DNA of 64,000 bases. Source: QANA01 sp963665505 (GTDB lineage Bacteria; Bacillota; Clostridia; Christensenellales; Christensenellaceae). Position 1 is the stretch's first letter, and the number at the start of each line of letters is the position of its first letter. Under the pieces are notes generated by a model that saw only the letters and a program-made list of their open reading frames with translations, had not been told where the DNA came from and did not search any database. Shown here piece after piece: positions 42,755 to 51,524 of the stretch. The stretch lies in NCBI GenBank assembly GCA_963665505.1, contig OY762275.1:1116001-1180000 (forward strand). Direction: 5' to 3'. A program made the position numbers and the translations under genes.

Positions 42755-43783
42755 ATGTATAAAATTATTTTAGATGCGATGGGCGGCGACAATGCGCCGG
42801 GTGCGACCATCCAGGGGGCGGTGTCCGCGGTATCCGAATTCCCGGATATCCATGTGGATCTTGTCGGTAAACGTGAGATCCTTGCGCCGATGCTGGAACA
42901 ATATGCCTACGATAAGGACCGGATCGATATCGTTCATGCGTCGCAGGAAATCGAGATGGCCGAACCGCCCGTCCAGGCTGTCCGTACCAAGACCGATTCT
43001 TCGATGGTCGTCGGGTTGAGAATGGCCGCCGCGGGGGAGGGCGATGTATTCATCACGGCGGGCAGTACGGGCGCGACGGTAGCGGGAGGCACACTGATCG
43101 TACGGCGTATCCCAAAAGTGTTGCGGCCGGCGCTGGCACCGGTCTTGCCCACGGCCAAAGGCGGCATGCTGCTGATCGACTGCGGCGCCAATGTGGACTG
43201 CAAACCCGCGTATCTTGCGCAGTTTGGCGTCATGGGCAGCATCTATATGCAAACGCTGATGGGCGTGGAAGATCCGCGTGTCGGGCTGATCAACAACGGC
43301 GCCGAGGAAGAAAAGGGCGATACGCTGACCAAAGAAGCGTATCAGCTTTTAAAAGAGGCGGATATCCATTTTGTGGGCAATATTGAGGGAAGGGATCTGT
43401 TGCTCGGCAACTGCGATGTTGCGGTCTGCGACGGGTTTGTGGGCAATGTCCTGATGAAATTCATGGAAGGCTGCGCGAAATTCCTGTTCGGTTTGATCAA
43501 GGAAGAACTTTTGTCCAGCACGCGCACCAAACTCGGCGCTGCGCTTGCAAAGCCTGCTTTCCAAACGATCCGGAAGAAAATGGACTATTCCGAATATGGT
43601 GGGGCGCTCCTGCTGGGCGCGAATGCCGGGGTGATCAAAGCGCACGGGAGTTCGGACGCCAAGGCGATCAAAAACGCGGTCTTGCAGGCCAGGAATTTTG
43701 CGGAACGCCATGTCGTGGCGCTGATCAAAGAAAAGATCATGCAATTGGACCAAGAAGCAAAGGAGAGAAAAGTCAATGGATAA
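42755..43783 (+). CDS. plsX: Phosphate acyltransferase PlsX
   Basis: PlsX makes acyl-phosphate from acyl-ACP for phospholipid synthesis, acting peripherally at the membrane. The 342-residue protein begins IILDAMGGDNAPGATI and has TAGSTGATVAGG, IDCGANVDCKP and VCDGFVGNVLMKF, all family signatures. ATG 42755 follows GGGAGAGACG; the frame is open upstream through the terminator, but that part is unlikely to be coding. The usual partners (fapR, fabH, acpP, rpmF) are not beside it; an ECF transporter subunit gene overlaps its end by 8 bp. Confidence 0.96.
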   Translation: MYKIILDAMGGDNAPGATIQGAVSAVSEFPDIHVDLVGKREILAPMLEQYAYDKDRIDIVHASQEIEMAEPPVQAVRTKTDSSMVVGLRMAAAGEGDVFITAGSTGATVAGGTLIVRRIPKVLRPALAPVLPTAKGGMLLIDCGANVDCKPAYLAQFGVMGSIYMQTLMGVEDPRVGLINNGAEEEKGDTLTKEAYQLLKEADIHFVGNIEGRDLLLGNCDVAVCDGFVGNVLMKFMEGCAKFLFGLIKEELLSSTRTKLGAALAKPAFQTIRKKMDYSEYGGALLLGANAGVIKAHGSSDAKAIKNAVLQARNFAERHVVALIKEKIMQLDQEAKERKVNG

Positions 43784-44276
43784 AAAATTCAAAAAAATCG
43801 TATTTGCCGCGTTGATGACGGCACTGGAATTTGTTGTCACTTATTCGGTGCGGATCCCGCTGCCCGTGATAAGCGGTGCCTATTTGAACGCAGGCGATTC
43901 GGTGGTGTATCTTGGCACATTTTTTTCCGGCGGGGTTTTTGCTGCGCTGGCGGCCGGCCTGGGCAGCGCGCTTTCTGATCTGTTTGCCGGGGCGGGGGCG
44001 TATGTGCTGCCCACGTTTATCATCAAAGGCCTCATGTCCGTCCTGTGCTGGGTCATTTACAAAAAAGGCAGCGGCGTATTCAACTATTTGTTTGGCAGCC
44101 TGGCGGCCGGCTTTTTGATGGTCGGCGGATATTTTATCGTCGAATGTTTCATGTACGGGGCGGCTGTGGCTGCGGTCTCCCTGCCCGGGAACTTTTTGCA
44201 GCTCGCTTTTGGCGTCGCTATTTCCGTGCCGGCCTATTTCGCGCTGAGAAAGGTGCCTGAAACGTTCAGACCCTAA
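43776..44276 (+). CDS. ECF transporter S component
   Basis: A 166-residue very hydrophobic protein with about five to six membrane helices, matching substrate-capturing S components of energy-coupling-factor vitamin transporters: ALMTALEFVVTYSVRIPLP, then GDSVVYLGTFFSGG and a Gly/Ala-rich stretch with GSALSDLFAG. It would use a shared EcfAA'T module encoded elsewhere. The vitamin (thiamine precursor, pantothenate or other) cannot be told from sequence, and no riboswitch is seen because the gene overlaps plsX. Confidence 0.85.
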   Translation: MDKKFKKIVFAALMTALEFVVTYSVRIPLPVISGAYLNAGDSVVYLGTFFSGGVFAALAAGLGSALSDLFAGAGAYVLPTFIIKGLMSVLCWVIYKKGSGVFNYLFGSLAAGFLMVGGYFIVECFMYGAAVAAVSLPGNFLQLAFGVAISVPAYFALRKVPETFRP

Positions 44277-44291
44277 ATAAGGAGGTGCTCT

Positions 44292-45011
44292 ATGGACCTT
44301 ACCGTCATCGGGACGTATGGCCCTTTCCCGCCGGAAGGCGGGGCTTGCTCCTGTTATTTGCTGACGCTGGGGAACGACCGGCATATTGTACTGGATATGG
44401 GCCCGGGCACCCTTTCCCGTCTGCAAAGGTATGTTCCTTTGTCAAAAATCGATGCGGTTATCTTTTCTCACCTGCATTATGACCATATTTCCGATGCGTT
44501 CGTTCTAAAATATGCGCTGGATTTTCTGAAAAAACAGGGCGGAGTATCCGCGAAGATCCCCTTGTTTTTGCCAAAAACACCCGAACATATTGCGGATGGT
44601 ATAGTAGACCCCGCGCTTTTTGATATTTCTTATATGACAGATGGGGCCGAGGTCTCTTTGTACGGCGCTTCGTTCCGTTTTGTGCGCATGCGGCACCCGG
44701 TGGAAGCTTACGCGATCTGCGTAACACAAAGCGGGAAGAAATTTGTCTATACGGGAGATACCGCGTATCATGCGGGTCTCCTTCCCATAGCGGACGGTGC
44801 GGACCTGCTTCTGATCGAGGCCGGCCTGTTGGAACAAGACCTGACGGATGCCCCTGCGCATCTTACGGTAGCACAAGCCTGCACACTGGGCAAAAGGGCC
44901 AAACATACGGTCCTGACGCATAAGATGCCTTTGTATACAAAGGAAGCGCTGGAAAAAGAAGCGCAAGGACACGCGGAATTTTCAGAATATGGAAAGCGGT
45001 ACAATATCTGA
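44292..45011 (+). CDS. MBL-fold metallohydrolase
   Basis: The 239-residue protein has the metallo-beta-lactamase fold: SHLHYDHISD carries the HxHxDH metal motif, HPVEAYA the next His, VYTGDTAY the Asp, and a late LTHKMPLY the final His. The N-terminus TVIGTYGPFPPEGGACSCYLL resembles RNase Z-like and uncharacterised hydrolases. The start follows AAGGAGGTG. Its 3' end overlaps comEC by 23 bp. Substrate unknown. Confidence 0.88.
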   Translation: MDLTVIGTYGPFPPEGGACSCYLLTLGNDRHIVLDMGPGTLSRLQRYVPLSKIDAVIFSHLHYDHISDAFVLKYALDFLKKQGGVSAKIPLFLPKTPEHIADGIVDPALFDISYMTDGAEVSLYGASFRFVRMRHPVEAYAICVTQSGKKFVYTGDTAYHAGLLPIADGADLLLIEAGLLEQDLTDAPAHLTVAQACTLGKRAKHTVLTHKMPLYTKEALEKEAQGHAEFSEYGKRYNI

Positions 45012-47223
45012 AAAAAGAGAAGAGATTTTAGAAAAGAAGCCCGTGGTCAATCGACGGGCTTTGTTTTTCTGCGCCGCCGTTTTTACCCTGGGCGCTCTGC
45101 TAAGCGCCCGTTTGTCTTTGCCCGCAGCCCTGTATTTTGCATTGTCCGGGCTTTTTTTATTGGGAGGTGCGTTGCTGCGCAGACGCGCTTTTTCGCGCCT
45201 CCTATTGCTTGTCTGTATTTTCTTCTTGGGTATGGGCGGGACCGTGCTTTCCCTCAGCCCTGCTTACCCGGATCTGGACCTCACGGCTACGTATGCTCTC
45301 GAAGGCAGAGTTGTGCGCAAAACCGTGAAAGAAAGCTATGCGTTATACAAACTTTCCAATGTCCGGATAGAGGGCGCCGAGATAGAAGGTTCCGTGTTCC
45401 TGACGTCTTCATGTACGGCGTATGAGACCGACGACATACTCCTCTCTAAAGCAACGCTCTACCTCCCCGAGACGGCGGCATATGACGGCGGGTTCGACGA
45501 TTTTTTGTATTGCCGTTCTCAAAACGTGCTGTTCCGGGCCCGCTCCGTTTCGGACGGCGTACAGGGCAGGGCGGAGGACCTTTGGGCGCAGATCAATACG
45601 CTGCGGAAAACCATAGGGGAAAAGATCGAAACTGTTTTTACCGGACAGGCCGCCCTTGCCAAAGCGTTAGTGACGGGGGATGAGGAAGATATCCTGGAAG
45701 ATACGAAAGAACTCTTCAACCTTTCGGGCCTGACGCATATCCTTTCGATCTCCGGGTCGCACATCGTGATGATGGCCGCGGTATTTTCCTGGATATTGAA
45801 GCGGTGTAAGGCAGGCCGGCGGCTCAGCTTTGTGTTAAAGCAGGTTTTTTTGCTGTTTTATGCGGCATTCACGGGGTTCCGCGTATCTATCCTGCGCGCG
45901 GCGCTCATGTACGAGGCGGATATGACCGGCCGCTTCTTCGGACAGAAACGCGATCCGCTGACCTTTCTTTCCGCGGCGTATCTTGCGGTCGTGTTGCCTG
46001 CGCCGGCGCAAATATTCGATCTGGGGCTGCAACTTTCTTTCGGCGCAGTCTTCTCTATCCTTTGTCTGGCACCCGTGTTCTCCCGCTTTTTCCGGATAAA
46101 GAACAAATCGGTCGACGCCGTCCTTTCTTCCGGGCTGGCGGCCAACATCGGGCTGTTTCCCATCGTTGTCAATACGAACAACACGGTATGGGCGCCTGGT
46201 CTCCTGCTGAACACGGCGGCTACGTTGTATTCCCTGTTTTTGATCCCTGCGATGTCCGTTTTGACGGCCGTTTCTCTGTCACTGGGCGGTCAGATCCCAT
46301 TTTTGGGCGCGGCGGGGGACTTTCTGATCGACTGCCTGGTGTGGATGGCAAGGATACCGCAGTTTTTCCCCGGGCTGTATTTTTATCTGCGGGATATTCC
46401 CGCGCTACTCAGCGTTATCTGGTTCGCCGTGATCTTCCTGTGCTCGGATAAAACCTTCTTCTCTAAAAAGGCAAAGCGGGTGTTCGCCGCGTTCACGGCC
46501 GTGGTAACCGTGCTGTGGCTCAACTTCCCCATATATCGCGGGAAGACCGTCCGGCTGGAATTTCTGGATTGTTCGGGGACCTGCGCGATCCTCTATACGG
46601 AAGAGGGCGGCGAGGTTCTGCTCGGCTCTTCGGCAAATAGCGACCTTACAAACTATGTGCTGAATAAAGGGATAGATTTTGATGCATCTTTTGTTATAAT
46701 AAAAGATAAGGACAGCATGGAAGGCATGGAAGCGCTCTCTTCCATCGGGCGGGCGGGAGAAGTTTATGCTTCCAAAGAGATTGCCCGCGTGCTGAAAAAC
46801 AAATACGGGATATCCGCGACCGTCATGCAGGGAGCCAACGTCCGGCTGAGCGAACGGTGCACATTGACCTTTATTTACAGAAAAACGGACGATACAAAGA
46901 CTTATCCCGTTGGGATGTGTCTACAAGTGGACGGGCAGAACAGTTGCCTGTTCCTGAGCGAATATGTGGAGGCGCTGCCCGAAGGACTGGAGGGTTGTGC
47001 GATCCTTGATTACAGCGAAGCCCTGCGGACGGATATCTTTTCGCGGATCTCCTGCTCGTATGCGGTCGTACGCATGGAAGAATGGGGCGCCGCGCTGCGG
47101 TATGGTGCGCAGGACCTGCCGTACCGTCTGCTGAACACGTATGAAACGGGCAAACTGAGCGCCCGGATAGGCGAAAAGGTGACAATGGAGGGAATGTATG
47201 CGTGCGGCTGCGTTTTTGACTAA
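44989..47223 (+). CDS. comEC: ComEC/Rec2-family DNA uptake channel with degenerate C-terminal domain
   Basis: ComEC forms the inner-membrane channel for single-stranded DNA in competence. The 744-residue protein has N-terminal helices (about 22-90), an OB-like domain (about 95-185), and the competence domain with the hallmark SGLTHILSISGSHIVMMAAVF (about 246-266) in a set of membrane helices to about 510. The C-terminal part (520-744) aligns with the usual beta-lactamase-like domain by LEFLDCSG... and LLGSSANSDLTNYVL, but the SHxHxDHxGG metal motif is replaced by IIKDKDSMEGM near 569-580. It overlaps the MBL gene and holA. No comEA gene is present, so competence is not implied. Confidence 0.9.
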   Translation: MESGTISEKREEILEKKPVVNRRALFFCAAVFTLGALLSARLSLPAALYFALSGLFLLGGALLRRRAFSRLLLLVCIFFLGMGGTVLSLSPAYPDLDLTATYALEGRVVRKTVKESYALYKLSNVRIEGAEIEGSVFLTSSCTAYETDDILLSKATLYLPETAAYDGGFDDFLYCRSQNVLFRARSVSDGVQGRAEDLWAQINTLRKTIGEKIETVFTGQAALAKALVTGDEEDILEDTKELFNLSGLTHILSISGSHIVMMAAVFSWILKRCKAGRRLSFVLKQVFLLFYAAFTGFRVSILRAALMYEADMTGRFFGQKRDPLTFLSAAYLAVVLPAPAQIFDLGLQLSFGAVFSILCLAPVFSRFFRIKNKSVDAVLSSGLAANIGLFPIVVNTNNTVWAPGLLLNTAATLYSLFLIPAMSVLTAVSLSLGGQIPFLGAAGDFLIDCLVWMARIPQFFPGLYFYLRDIPALLSVIWFAVIFLCSDKTFFSKKAKRVFAAFTAVVTVLWLNFPIYRGKTVRLEFLDCSGTCAILYTEEGGEVLLGSSANSDLTNYVLNKGIDFDASFVIIKDKDSMEGMEALSSIGRAGEVYASKEIARVLKNKYGISATVMQGANVRLSERCTLTFIYRKTDDTKTYPVGMCLQVDGQNSCLFLSEYVEALPEGLEGCAILDYSEALRTDIFSRISCSYAVVRMEEWGAALRYGAQDLPYRLLNTYETGKLSARIGEKVTMEGMYACGCVFD

Positions 47224-48184
47224 TTTGGATGTATATAAGGACCGCAGCGTCTTTTTCATTGCGGGGACGGAACCTTACGTTGCGGATGCGTGCGCGGAAG
47301 GACTGCTCCGGGCGCTCCCGATACAGAACCAGGTATGGAATCTGCGCGTCTTCCGGGGAAAGGTCACCGGGGAAGACCTCCAGACCGCCTGTATGCAGGC
47401 GCCGCTGTTTTCGCCGGTGTGCGCGGTCTATCTGGATAATATCGATGTTTCCGAAGCGGCCTTGCATTTTCTGGATATTCTGAAGACGCTGCCGGCGGAA
47501 ACCAAGCTGCTTATAAAATGGTTAAAAAAACCGGATATGCGGCAGAATGTCTATCAATTGCTTTTCCATCAGGCCGTGACCGTGGAAGCCGAAGCGCCCA
47601 AAGGCAAAGCGCTGGTTTCCTGGGTCGTGTCCATGGCGCGGCGGGCGGGCATCGTGCTGGATGCCGCGTTGGCCGGACTGATTTTAGAGATCTCCGGCGA
47701 GGATATGTACACCGTGAAAAATGAGATTGGCAAACTTTCGCAGCTGCGCCTGCAAACGCCGTCCAGGCAAGATATCGAGGCTCTTTTTTCCGCAACGACA
47801 GAATACGATGCCTTCAGTTTCCATACCGATATGCTGGCCGGGCGCTTTACATCCGCCTTCCGGACATTTGATAAACTGCAAAGGAACAGGGATGCCCTCA
47901 ATCGGTTTATCGGGCTGATGGTTTCCAAATTTTCGCCGATGTATCTGGCCCGGCTCTGCCTGGATGCGGGGCTGAGCGGGCAAGCCGCCATCACCCGGCT
48001 GGTAGAAAAAGCGGGGATCAAGAACTATCCGGCGAAGCTGGCGGTCCGGGACTGCCGCCGTTTTACGCGCCGACAATTGGAAGATGCGCTGCGCCTGTTG
48101 GAAGAAATGGACTGCGCGGTCAAAACGGGCAAAGCCTTCATGGGGTTTCGGGCGGCGTTTCTCAAATTGTACGCCGCAGTATAA
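47198..48184 (+). CDS. holA: DNA polymerase III delta subunit
   Basis: HolA opens the sliding clamp as part of the clamp loader. The 328-residue protein begins with the divergent AAA+ fold typical of Gram-positive delta (FFIAGTEPYVADACAEGLL; LLIKWLKKPDMRQNVYQLLF) and ends in a helical collar domain. ATG 47198 has GGAGGG in front and overlaps comEC by 26 bp; the comEC-holA-rpsT order matches Bacillus. Confidence 0.94.
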   Translation: MRAAAFLTNLDVYKDRSVFFIAGTEPYVADACAEGLLRALPIQNQVWNLRVFRGKVTGEDLQTACMQAPLFSPVCAVYLDNIDVSEAALHFLDILKTLPAETKLLIKWLKKPDMRQNVYQLLFHQAVTVEAEAPKGKALVSWVVSMARRAGIVLDAALAGLILEISGEDMYTVKNEIGKLSQLRLQTPSRQDIEALFSATTEYDAFSFHTDMLAGRFTSAFRTFDKLQRNRDALNRFIGLMVSKFSPMYLARLCLDAGLSGQAAITRLVEKAGIKNYPAKLAVRDCRRFTRRQLEDALRLLEEMDCAVKTGKAFMGFRAAFLKLYAAV

Positions 48185-48197
48185 AAGAAAACAGGCA

Positions 48198-48231
48198 TAA
48201 AAAAGCTTCCGTATACGGCGTACACGGAAGC
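48198..48231 (-). terminator. Terminator of rpsT (minus strand)
   Basis: GCTTCCGT/ACGGAAGC forms an 8-bp stem with an 11-nt loop; on the minus strand it is followed by T6. It also lies just after the holA stop and could act weakly in the other direction. Confidence 0.85.
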
Positions 48232-48260
48232 GCACCTGTCGGTTTATAATGCGGCGCCCG

Positions 48261-48527
48261 TTATTTTGCGGCGGCCTGCATTTTTTTTGCCAGCTGCTGT
48301 TTTGCATGGCCGGCTTTATTTTTGTGGATGATCCCTTTTGTGACGGCTTTATCCACGCTGCTGACCGTTTCTCTATATAGTGCCTCCGGATTTTCCGGCT
48401 TTTCGGAACTTACGGCGGCATTGAATTTCTTTATCTGCGTTTTCAGGGTAGAACGAATGATTTTGTTTTGCTCGGTTTTTTTCTCAGTAATTTTTATACG
48501 CTTTTTGGCCGATTTGATATTAGCCAT
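48261..48527 (-). CDS. rpsT: 30S ribosomal protein S20
   Basis: An 88-residue lysine- and alanine-rich protein beginning MANIKSAKKRIKITEKKTEQNK, the standard S20 start, with KGIIHKNKAGHAKQQLAKKM near the end. It binds 16S rRNA early in 30S assembly. The ribosome site is GAGGTGA. It lies convergent to holA and divergent from gpr, as in Bacillus. Confidence 0.98.
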   Translation of the reverse strand: MANIKSAKKRIKITEKKTEQNKIIRSTLKTQIKKFNAAVSSEKPENPEALYRETVSSVDKAVTKGIIHKNKAGHAKQQLAKKMQAAAK

Positions 48528-48655
48528 AGTTTCACCTCGTCACAATATTTAAAATTAACAGTAAAATACTATCATACATACGGCCCGATTGCAAGGATTT
48601 TTGCGGGGGTTTTTACGCATACTAGAAAATACTATGCACAGACAGGAGTTGTTTT

Positions 48656-49576
48656 ATGAAAAATATCCGTACGGATTTGGCGCTGGAACTGAGCGAAAAG
48701 TTCGCGAAACCGCCCGCGGGCGTTCGGTCCGAGACAAAAGATCTGGAGGACGGGACGGTCTATACCAAGGTGTTTATCGATACCGAAGAAGCCGGCCGAC
48801 AGATGGGCAAACCCAAGGGCCGTTATTTTATGATGGAAACAGGCGATATGGCCGCTAAAAGCCGGGAAGAGCTGCATCAGGCGGCCCGCCATACGGCGGA
48901 AGCCATTTCTGAAATGCTGGGCGGCCGTAAATGCCAAAAAATACTGGTAGTGGGGCTGGGGAACAGGGGCATCACGCCCGACGCCTTCGGGCCAAAAGTC
49001 TGCGAAAAACTGTTCGTCACCCGCCATTTGAAGGCAGTCTTTCCGGATCTGTTCAAAAAGGAATATTCCGAAGTCAGCGCAATCAGCCCCGGTGTGCTGG
49101 GTACGACCGGCATAGAGACCGGAGAGATCATATGCGGCCTCTCGGATCATTTACGGCCCGATGTGATCATCGCGGTGGATTCGCTTGCTTCCCAAAAGAC
49201 CGACCGGATCGGCAGCAGCGTACAGGTGTCGGATACGGGCATAGCGCCGGGTTCGGGCTTGGGCAATCATCGCAAGGAACTGAGCGAGAAAAATTTGGGC
49301 GTAAAGGTGATATCGATAGGCGTACCCATGGTCACACACGCCGCAGTGATCGCCTGCGATCTGCTGGAAGCCGCTTTCGAAAAAACGGTGGAAGAGGAGG
49401 ATGTGAACGGAGTGTTCTCGGCCATCCACGCGGCGAATGGGTCCGAACTGATCGTGACGCCGAAAAACATTGACAGTATCGTGGAAAAAGCGTCCGTCAT
49501 GGTCTCTATGGCGCTCAATATGGCGCTGAACCCGGGTTTTGACGCCGATCTGATTTCCGAGATCGCCGATATCTGA
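48656..49576 (+). CDS. gpr: Germination protease GPR
   Basis: GPR degrades small acid-soluble spore proteins when spores germinate; it is made as a zymogen in the forespore. The 306-residue protein begins NIRTDLALE, the conserved autocleavage region, and contains VVGLGNRGITPDAFGPKV, SPGVLGTTGIETGEI and DSLASQKTDRIGSSVQVSDTGI, all GPR signatures. The ribosome site is AGGAG. Only about three residues precede the conserved IRTDLA block, so the pro-segment looks shorter than in Bacillus. No in-frame canonical start lies upstream before a stop. spoIIP follows. Confidence 0.95.
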   Translation: MKNIRTDLALELSEKFAKPPAGVRSETKDLEDGTVYTKVFIDTEEAGRQMGKPKGRYFMMETGDMAAKSREELHQAARHTAEAISEMLGGRKCQKILVVGLGNRGITPDAFGPKVCEKLFVTRHLKAVFPDLFKKEYSEVSAISPGVLGTTGIETGEIICGLSDHLRPDVIIAVDSLASQKTDRIGSSVQVSDTGIAPGSGLGNHRKELSEKNLGVKVISIGVPMVTHAAVIACDLLEAAFEKTVEEEDVNGVFSAIHAANGSELIVTPKNIDSIVEKASVMVSMALNMALNPGFDADLISEIADI

Positions 49577-49629
49577 TGGCATGAACCTCCTTTCCCCCGA
49601 ATAAAATGATAGGGGTGAAGGAGGCTCCA

Positions 49630-50571
49630 ATGAAAACAAGAAAATTCAATGGATTCGGCATTCTGGTTGTATTTTGCCTGACGATATTCGTATGTTTGGT
49701 ACAGAGCATTGTAAGCGGCGCCGATGCCTCGGCGTCGATGTTTACGCTGTATCCAACAACGGAAGAAACGGTGAAGAAAGAAAACCTGTCGTCATTGCTC
49801 CTTCCGTTTTACAGCGGAGAAACGCTGCCCGTCACTGCCGATGGGAATGTGTCGGACTTGCTGTACCCTTCGGAAGAGACCTCTCTGGATGATATTGACC
49901 TGAACGCCATCGAGGCGACGACCTATGAGATCGCGGGCAGTGTAAACATATTGATCTACCATACCCATACGACCGAGGCTTACCGCATGGATGGAACATA
50001 TACCTATGCGGCATCCGATAACAGCCGCACGCGGGAAAACGATAAAAATGTCGTCGCGGTCGGGGAAGAATTGAAAAACCAGCTGGAAAGCATGGGATTT
50101 TCGGTACTGCACGATACGACCGATCATGAACCGCCTAAGCTTTCCACGGCGTACGAGCGCTCGCTCACGACGATGCTGGCGTATCAGGAGCAGTATCCGG
50201 ATATCGATATCTTCATCGATATCCACCGCGACGCCGCCGATGTCGAGGAAGACCAGGACGACGTGGTGGTTATAAACGGCGTGCGGTGTGCGCGGCTGAT
50301 GTTTGTGGTGGGCAGAGGAGACGACTACGAAGATAAGCCGGATTTCCTTTCCAATTATACGTTCGCAAAGTCCGTAACGCTTGCTCTCGAATCGATCCAA
50401 ACGAATTTTACCCGTGCCATCCGCGTAAAAAAAGGCCGTTACAACCAACAGGTGAGCAATATGTGCCTGCTGGTCGAAGTCGGGCACAACGCCAATACCC
50501 TGCAGGAGGCGATGAGCGCCGTTCCATATCTTGCGCAGGCGATCGCCGGCGTCGTGTCCGTGGTTGCCTAA
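49630..50571 (+). CDS. spoIIP: Stage II sporulation protein P
   Basis: SpoIIP is a membrane-anchored amidase/endopeptidase that works with SpoIID and SpoIIM in septal wall remodelling during engulfment. The 313-residue protein has an N-terminal signal anchor (about 10-28), a variable region, and the catalytic domain with IYHTHTTEAY, FIDIHRDAAD and CLLVEVGHNANT, which carry the metal-binding His and Glu. ATG 49630 follows AAGGAGG; an in-frame ATG at 49606 lacks a site. The pairing with gpr is the Bacillus arrangement. Confidence 0.94.
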   Translation: MKTRKFNGFGILVVFCLTIFVCLVQSIVSGADASASMFTLYPTTEETVKKENLSSLLLPFYSGETLPVTADGNVSDLLYPSEETSLDDIDLNAIEATTYEIAGSVNILIYHTHTTEAYRMDGTYTYAASDNSRTRENDKNVVAVGEELKNQLESMGFSVLHDTTDHEPPKLSTAYERSLTTMLAYQEQYPDIDIFIDIHRDAADVEEDQDDVVVINGVRCARLMFVVGRGDDYEDKPDFLSNYTFAKSVTLALESIQTNFTRAIRVKKGRYNQQVSNMCLLVEVGHNANTLQEAMSAVPYLAQAIAGVVSVVA

Positions 50572-50592
50572 CGGGCACCTTGGGCGTATAAT
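50564..50592 (+). promoter_or_regulatory. Putative sigma-A promoter of murI
   Basis: TTGCCT (50564-50569) overlaps the spoIIP stop; a perfect TATAAT follows at 50587-50592 with a 17-bp spacer, about 38 bp before murI. Confidence 0.65.
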
Positions 50593-50630
50593 GATTTTGT
50601 AGCAAAAATATAGGCGGTTGGAGACACGGT

Positions 50631-51407
50631 ATGGAGAATAAGGAGCGGCCGATCGGCTTTTTCGATTCGGGTGTCGGCGGGCTTTCCGTTTTAAAACACG
50701 CGATGCGCGAACTGCCGCAGGAAAATTTCATTTTTTATGGGGATAACGGGCATGTGCCCTATGGAGAGAAATCCCCCCGGGAAATCCGCCGCTTGACGAT
50801 ACAGGCCTGCGATCAGCTTTTTTATAAGGGCGTAAAAACGATTCTCGTCGCCTGCAATACGGCGACCAGCGCCGCGATTCTTGCCATGCGCGAAAAATAC
50901 CGTTTCCCCGTCATCAGCATGGAGCCGGCGATAAAACCTGCCTGCGCGTCTGAACTGACGGGGAAGATCGTTGTGCTGGCGACCCCCGGCACGCTTGCCA
51001 GCGCGCGCTATAAACGGCTTGTGCAGCGGGTGGGCTGCGGGAAACGTCTGCTCGATATCCCCTGCGGCGGCCTGGCCGATATGCTGGAATCCGGCGATTT
51101 TGAAAACCCCGCGCTGGATGCCTATTTGGAAGAAAAGCTCCGTCCGTTGGCGGGCGAAGTTGTCCGCGGGATCGTGATCGGCTGCACGCATTATTCTTTT
51201 ATTGCCGAAAAGATCCGGGCGGCGGCCGCCAAAGCATTCCGAGGCGATTGCACGCTCTATGACGGCATGTATGGTACCGTCCGGCATCTCAAACAGACGC
51301 TGACGGACATGGATATGCTGAGCCCCGGCCCGGGCGGCGCTCTGCAATGTTATTCTTCAGGTGGGGAGACTTCGCTCGCCATCATACATAAAATATTAAA
51401 TGGCTGA
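50631..51407 (+). CDS. murI: Glutamate racemase
   Basis: Cofactor-independent racemase giving D-glutamate for peptidoglycan. The 258-residue protein has IGFFDSGVGGLSVL at the N-terminus, the first catalytic Cys in VACNTATSAA and the second in IGCTHYSF. It has its own promoter directly after spoIIP. The stop is followed within 10 bp by the promoter of the ribonucleotide reductase gene. Confidence 0.96.
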   Translation: MENKERPIGFFDSGVGGLSVLKHAMRELPQENFIFYGDNGHVPYGEKSPREIRRLTIQACDQLFYKGVKTILVACNTATSAAILAMREKYRFPVISMEPAIKPACASELTGKIVVLATPGTLASARYKRLVQRVGCGKRLLDIPCGGLADMLESGDFENPALDAYLEEKLRPLAGEVVRGIVIGCTHYSFIAEKIRAAAAKAFRGDCTLYDGMYGTVRHLKQTLTDMDMLSPGPGGALQCYSSGGETSLAIIHKILNG

Positions 51408-51413
51408 GGTGTA

Positions 51414-51442
51414 TTGAGTTTTTTTAGAGCCTATTGTATGAT
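51414..51442 (+). promoter_or_regulatory. Putative sigma-A promoter of the ribonucleotide reductase gene
   Basis: TTGAGT (51414-51419) and TATGAT (51437-51442), spacer 17 bp. A small GCACAA-TCCG-TTGTGC hairpin lies in the leader at 51451-51466. No full NrdR box or cobalamin riboswitch is seen. Confidence 0.6.
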
Positions 51443-51524
51443 AGAAGAAAGCACAATCCGTTGTGCCTGCAGAGAAAATATAAACAAGCTGTTGTTGTAT
51501 GCGGCTGTATAGGGAGGCGTATCT

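Noticed and set aside
51408..51524. Cobalamin riboswitch upstream of the B12-dependent ribonucleotide reductase
   Set aside because: The gap is only 117 bp and contains a promoter; no B12-box-like sequence or long structured leader is visible.
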